Assembly (NCBI GenBank): GCA_012798275.1
Contig: JAAZNO010000369.1
Location: 1 to 7,098 of the forward strand
Direction: 5' to 3'
Length of the DNA stretch: 7,098 nt
From: Chloroflexota bacterium
GTDB lineage: Bacteria; Chloroflexota; Anaerolineae; B4-G1; SLSP01
The translations under genes were made by a program, and so were the position numbers. Each line of letters begins with the position of its first letter. Position 1 is the stretch's first letter. Below the pieces are notes generated by a model that was not told the origin of the DNA, ran no database searches, and was given only the letters and a program-made list of their open reading frames with translations. This document shows, one piece after another, positions 5,881 through 7,098 of this stretch.

Positions 5881-5942
5881 CAGTGAGCCGTGAGCCGTGA
5901 GTCGAGAGCTGTCGCAGTCACGGCTCACAATTCACGACTCAC
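5881..5942. repeat. Inverted clusters of degenerate GTGAGYC heptamers
   Basis: The left half has three near-perfect 7-bp units in tandem (GTGAGCC, GTGAGCC, GTGAGTC from 5883 to 5903). The right half has inverted units, TCACGGCTCAC (5918-5928) and CGACTCAC (5934-5941). GTGAGCCGTGA (5890-5900) is perfectly complementary to TCACGGCTCAC, so an 11-bp stem with a 17-nt loop can form. A single related unit, GCAGTGAGC, appears at about 2518-2526. Such heptamer spacer arrays are familiar from intergenic DNA of some environmental bacteria. Here the array lies in the 5' leader/promoter zone of the hydrolase gene. Confidence 0.6.
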
Positions 5943-6003
5943 ATTTTTATTTTCGGTAGTATGCCGCAGGAACATGTCAACTTCTTCAAAGAACAGGAAT
6001 CAC

Positions 6004-6080
6004 AGGACTTATGCAAGCGCCATCTTCGCAGTTCACCCCCTCCTATTCTGCCGCCGTTGGACCAGGGTTGCGTAAGTCCT
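6004..6080. mobile_element. 77-bp element with AGGACTTA terminal inverted repeats (MITE or IS-end relic)
   Basis: AGGACTTATGCAA (6004-6016) is the inverted copy of TTGCGTAAGTCCT (6068-6080), 12 of 13 bases complementary. The 51-bp interior is non-coding. Termini of the AGGACTTACGCA type are what I recall for transposase-dependent miniature elements and some insertion-sequence ends. No transposase and no clear target duplication is visible (flanks AATCAC and TAAACA differ), so this is a relic or a very small non-autonomous element. A chance or regulatory palindrome is the alternative. Confidence 0.45.
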
Positions 6081-6135
6081 TAAACATCGCTTCAGTCAGG
6101 AGGAAAGTTTGAAACCCTGATGGCTCTGACTCTGC

Positions 6136-6205
6136 CTTGCTGAGGCAAGTCTTCCATGGTGCGCCATTCACAGAGCGCACGCCCCGCCAGGCGCGAGGTG
6201 CGCCT
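6136..6205 (-). terminator. Run of three small hairpins behind the ASH-repeat gene
   Basis: Just past the stop codon of the ASH-repeat gene are AGGCGC/GCGCCT (6189-6194 with 6200-6205, 5-nt loop), GTGCGC/GCGCAC (6159-6164 with 6175-6180, 10-nt loop) and CTTGC/GCAAG (6136-6140 with 6145-6149, 4-nt loop). None is followed by a T run on the minus strand, so they are at best factor-assisted termination or 3'-end protection structures. The rest of 5943-6229 holds the small inverted-repeat element and no gene. Confidence 0.3.
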
Positions 6206-6229
6206 CACAGCGGGAGCTAAGCCGTCACC

Positions 6230-7098
6230 TCACTGCCGTATGACGAGCGGCAGAAAGACAGATATCATCTCGCCGCCATACAGTCGAATGGAAAATGAGC
6301 CGGCGTTGGTACTCGAATTTGAGGTGGCGGCAGGCCTGCCGCTGGCCATGGGGGCGAAGCGAAAAGAGTAGCGACAAGATGCGCCCGGCGCCACGCCGCC
6401 GGCGCAATTCTGCAACGCCTGAAACGGCAGGCCAACACCGCCGCCGGCAAAGTTGGTCAACGTCGTCAGGCCGGTGTTGCGGATGGTCACTGCCTGGGGT
6501 GCGCTCGTTGTATACAGCGGCACCGGTCCAAAGTCAAGCGTGAGCGGCGTCACATGTAACCCCGCGCCCATACCCGTACCGCGCAGTTGGATGCTGAACG
6601 ATCCGGCGCTGTTGGACACACGGGACGTGGCCGTATACGTCCCGATAGCCGTCGGCTCAAAGTAATAGAAGAACTGACAGCTGCCGCCGCCCGGTACACC
6701 CCCCGCGCAATTCTGTTGTGCGGAAAACGGGGGCTGCACCCCACCACCTGCAAAGTTGCTGATAGACGAGAACAGGCTCTGATTGGTGAGGGTCACGATC
6801 TGTGGCCCGCTGCGGTAACCTACGCCCACCGGGCCGAAGTCAATCGAAAGCGGCGTCACCCGCTGACCGGAGCCGAGCAGAAATGTCCGCCCTTTGCCGT
6901 TCAGCACAATGCTGAACGACCCGGCATTGGTGGATGAATTCGACGTCGTCGAGAATGTGCCCGCCGCCCCCGGCGTGAAGCGGAAAAAGTATTGGCAGCT
7001 CTCGCCCGGCGCCACACCGCCGGCGCAATTCTGCGACGCCTGAAACGGCGCAGTGACGCCACCGCCGGCAAAGTTGGTCAACGTCGTCAGGCCAGTGT
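6230..7098 (-). CDS. Exported ASH / choice-of-anchor-D repeat protein, C-terminal part (partial)
   Basis: The gene enters from the right edge of the window; 289 complete codons are visible and the true start lies outside. (A TTG at 7081 is inside the repeat, not a start.) The protein consists of ~101-106-residue immunoglobulin-like ASH (choice-of-anchor-D) units. Each has VTPL(S/T)(I/L)DFGPV, a (T/S)NFAGGGV block, QNCAGGV...SC with two cysteines ten residues apart (probable disulfide), a YxF-P-G-T strand, and NAGSFSI. One partial and two whole units are visible. The last ends in GGEMISVFLPLVIRQ. A short hydrophobic LPLV tail ending in a basic residue is a pattern I recall at the C-terminus of many exported Chloroflexota proteins and may be a sorting or anchoring tag. 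The role is probably cell-surface or extracellular structural binding; the protein N-terminus may carry other domains. Confidence 0.85.
   Translation of the reverse strand, partial: TGLTTLTNFAGGGVTAPFQASQNCAGGVAPGESCQYFFRFTPGAAGTFSTTSNSSTNAGSFSIVLNGKGRTFLLGSGQRVTPLSIDFGPVGVGYRSGPQIVTLTNQSLFSSISNFAGGGVQPPFSAQQNCAGGVPGGGSCQFFYYFEPTAIGTYTATSRVSNSAGSFSIQLRGTGMGAGLHVTPLTLDFGPVPLYTTSAPQAVTIRNTGLTTLTNFAGGGVGLPFQALQNCAGGVAPGASCRYSFRFAPMASGRPAATSNSSTNAGSFSIRLYGGEMISVFLPLVIRQ
6382..6477 (-). repeat. Near-identical DNA copy A within the ASH-repeat gene
   Basis: It aligns without gaps to 7003-7098 (offset 621 bp = 207 codons, two protein units) with 11 mismatches in 96 bases by hand count. Six of these fall in one ten-base stretch encoding the variable residues after FAGGGV. 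The middle unit is clearly more diverged. Confidence 0.8.
7003..7098 (-). repeat. Near-identical DNA copy B within the ASH-repeat gene
   Basis: It is the partner of 6382-6477. The similarity runs to the window edge and may continue beyond it. Confidence 0.8.

Noticed and set aside
5856..5921. 22-residue upstream extension of the hydrolase
   Set aside because: It is encoded by the heptamer-repeat DNA and lacks a ribosome binding site. A strong GAGGAG precedes the ATG at 5855.
5975..5980. Perfect TTGACA (minus strand) upstream of the hydrolase as a -35 element
   Set aside because: No acceptable -10 hexamer lies 16-18 bp downstream; TACTAC is at 13 bp and the others match poorly. It may be a chance match.
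7079..7081. TTG as the start codon of the ASH-repeat protein
   Set aside because: The reading frame and the repeat sequence (TGLTT before LTNFAGGG) continue without a break to the window edge, so the true start is outside.

Overview
This GC-rich window carries every convincing gene on the minus strand, so transcription runs from high to low coordinates. It looks like an environmental, probably thermophilic or filamentous-type bacterium of the Chloroflexota. The grounds are the exported ASH-repeat protein ending in an FLPLVIRQ-type tail, the gene mix, and the degenerate GTGAGYC heptamer spacer repeats. This placement is an inference from pattern memory, not a proof.

Layout, high to low coordinates: (1) 6230-7098, the C-terminal part of an exported protein made of ~101-106-residue ASH / choice-of-anchor-D repeats, open at the window edge. 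(2) 5856-6229, a spacer with small hairpins, a 77-bp element bounded by AGGACTTA-type inverted repeats (MITE or IS-end relic), and a cluster of GTGAGYC heptamers. (3) 5007-5855, a 282-residue alpha/beta hydrolase with a full catalytic triad. (4) 4502-5006, a spacer with one terminator-like hairpin. (5) 3647-4501, a conserved protein of unknown function, followed in the same reading frame by protein-like but stop-interrupted sequence (3365-3646). (6) 2657-3229, a small secreted helical protein. (7) 1800-2492, an OmpR-family response regulator. (8) 379-1803, its HAMP-type sensor histidine kinase, overlapping the regulator by ATGA. (9) 1-89, the first codons of a small membrane protein resembling DUF4405.

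The most notable signal is regulatory. The promoters of the secreted-protein/regulator/kinase cluster and of the DUF4405-like gene both carry a tandem array of TTCA-N7 units at an exact 11-bp period (four units in one; three perfect plus one degenerate in the other). In both, the array lies the same distance from a good -10 hexamer and covers the -35 region, which has no consensus of its own. This is the architecture of an OmpR/PhoB-family activator site. The simplest reading is a self-contained envelope-sensing regulon: the kinase senses an extracytoplasmic condition, the regulator binds the TTCA arrays, and it drives its own cluster (including the secreted helical protein) and the adjacent membrane protein. 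Hairpins between the secreted-protein gene and the regulator gene could set different expression levels within the cluster.
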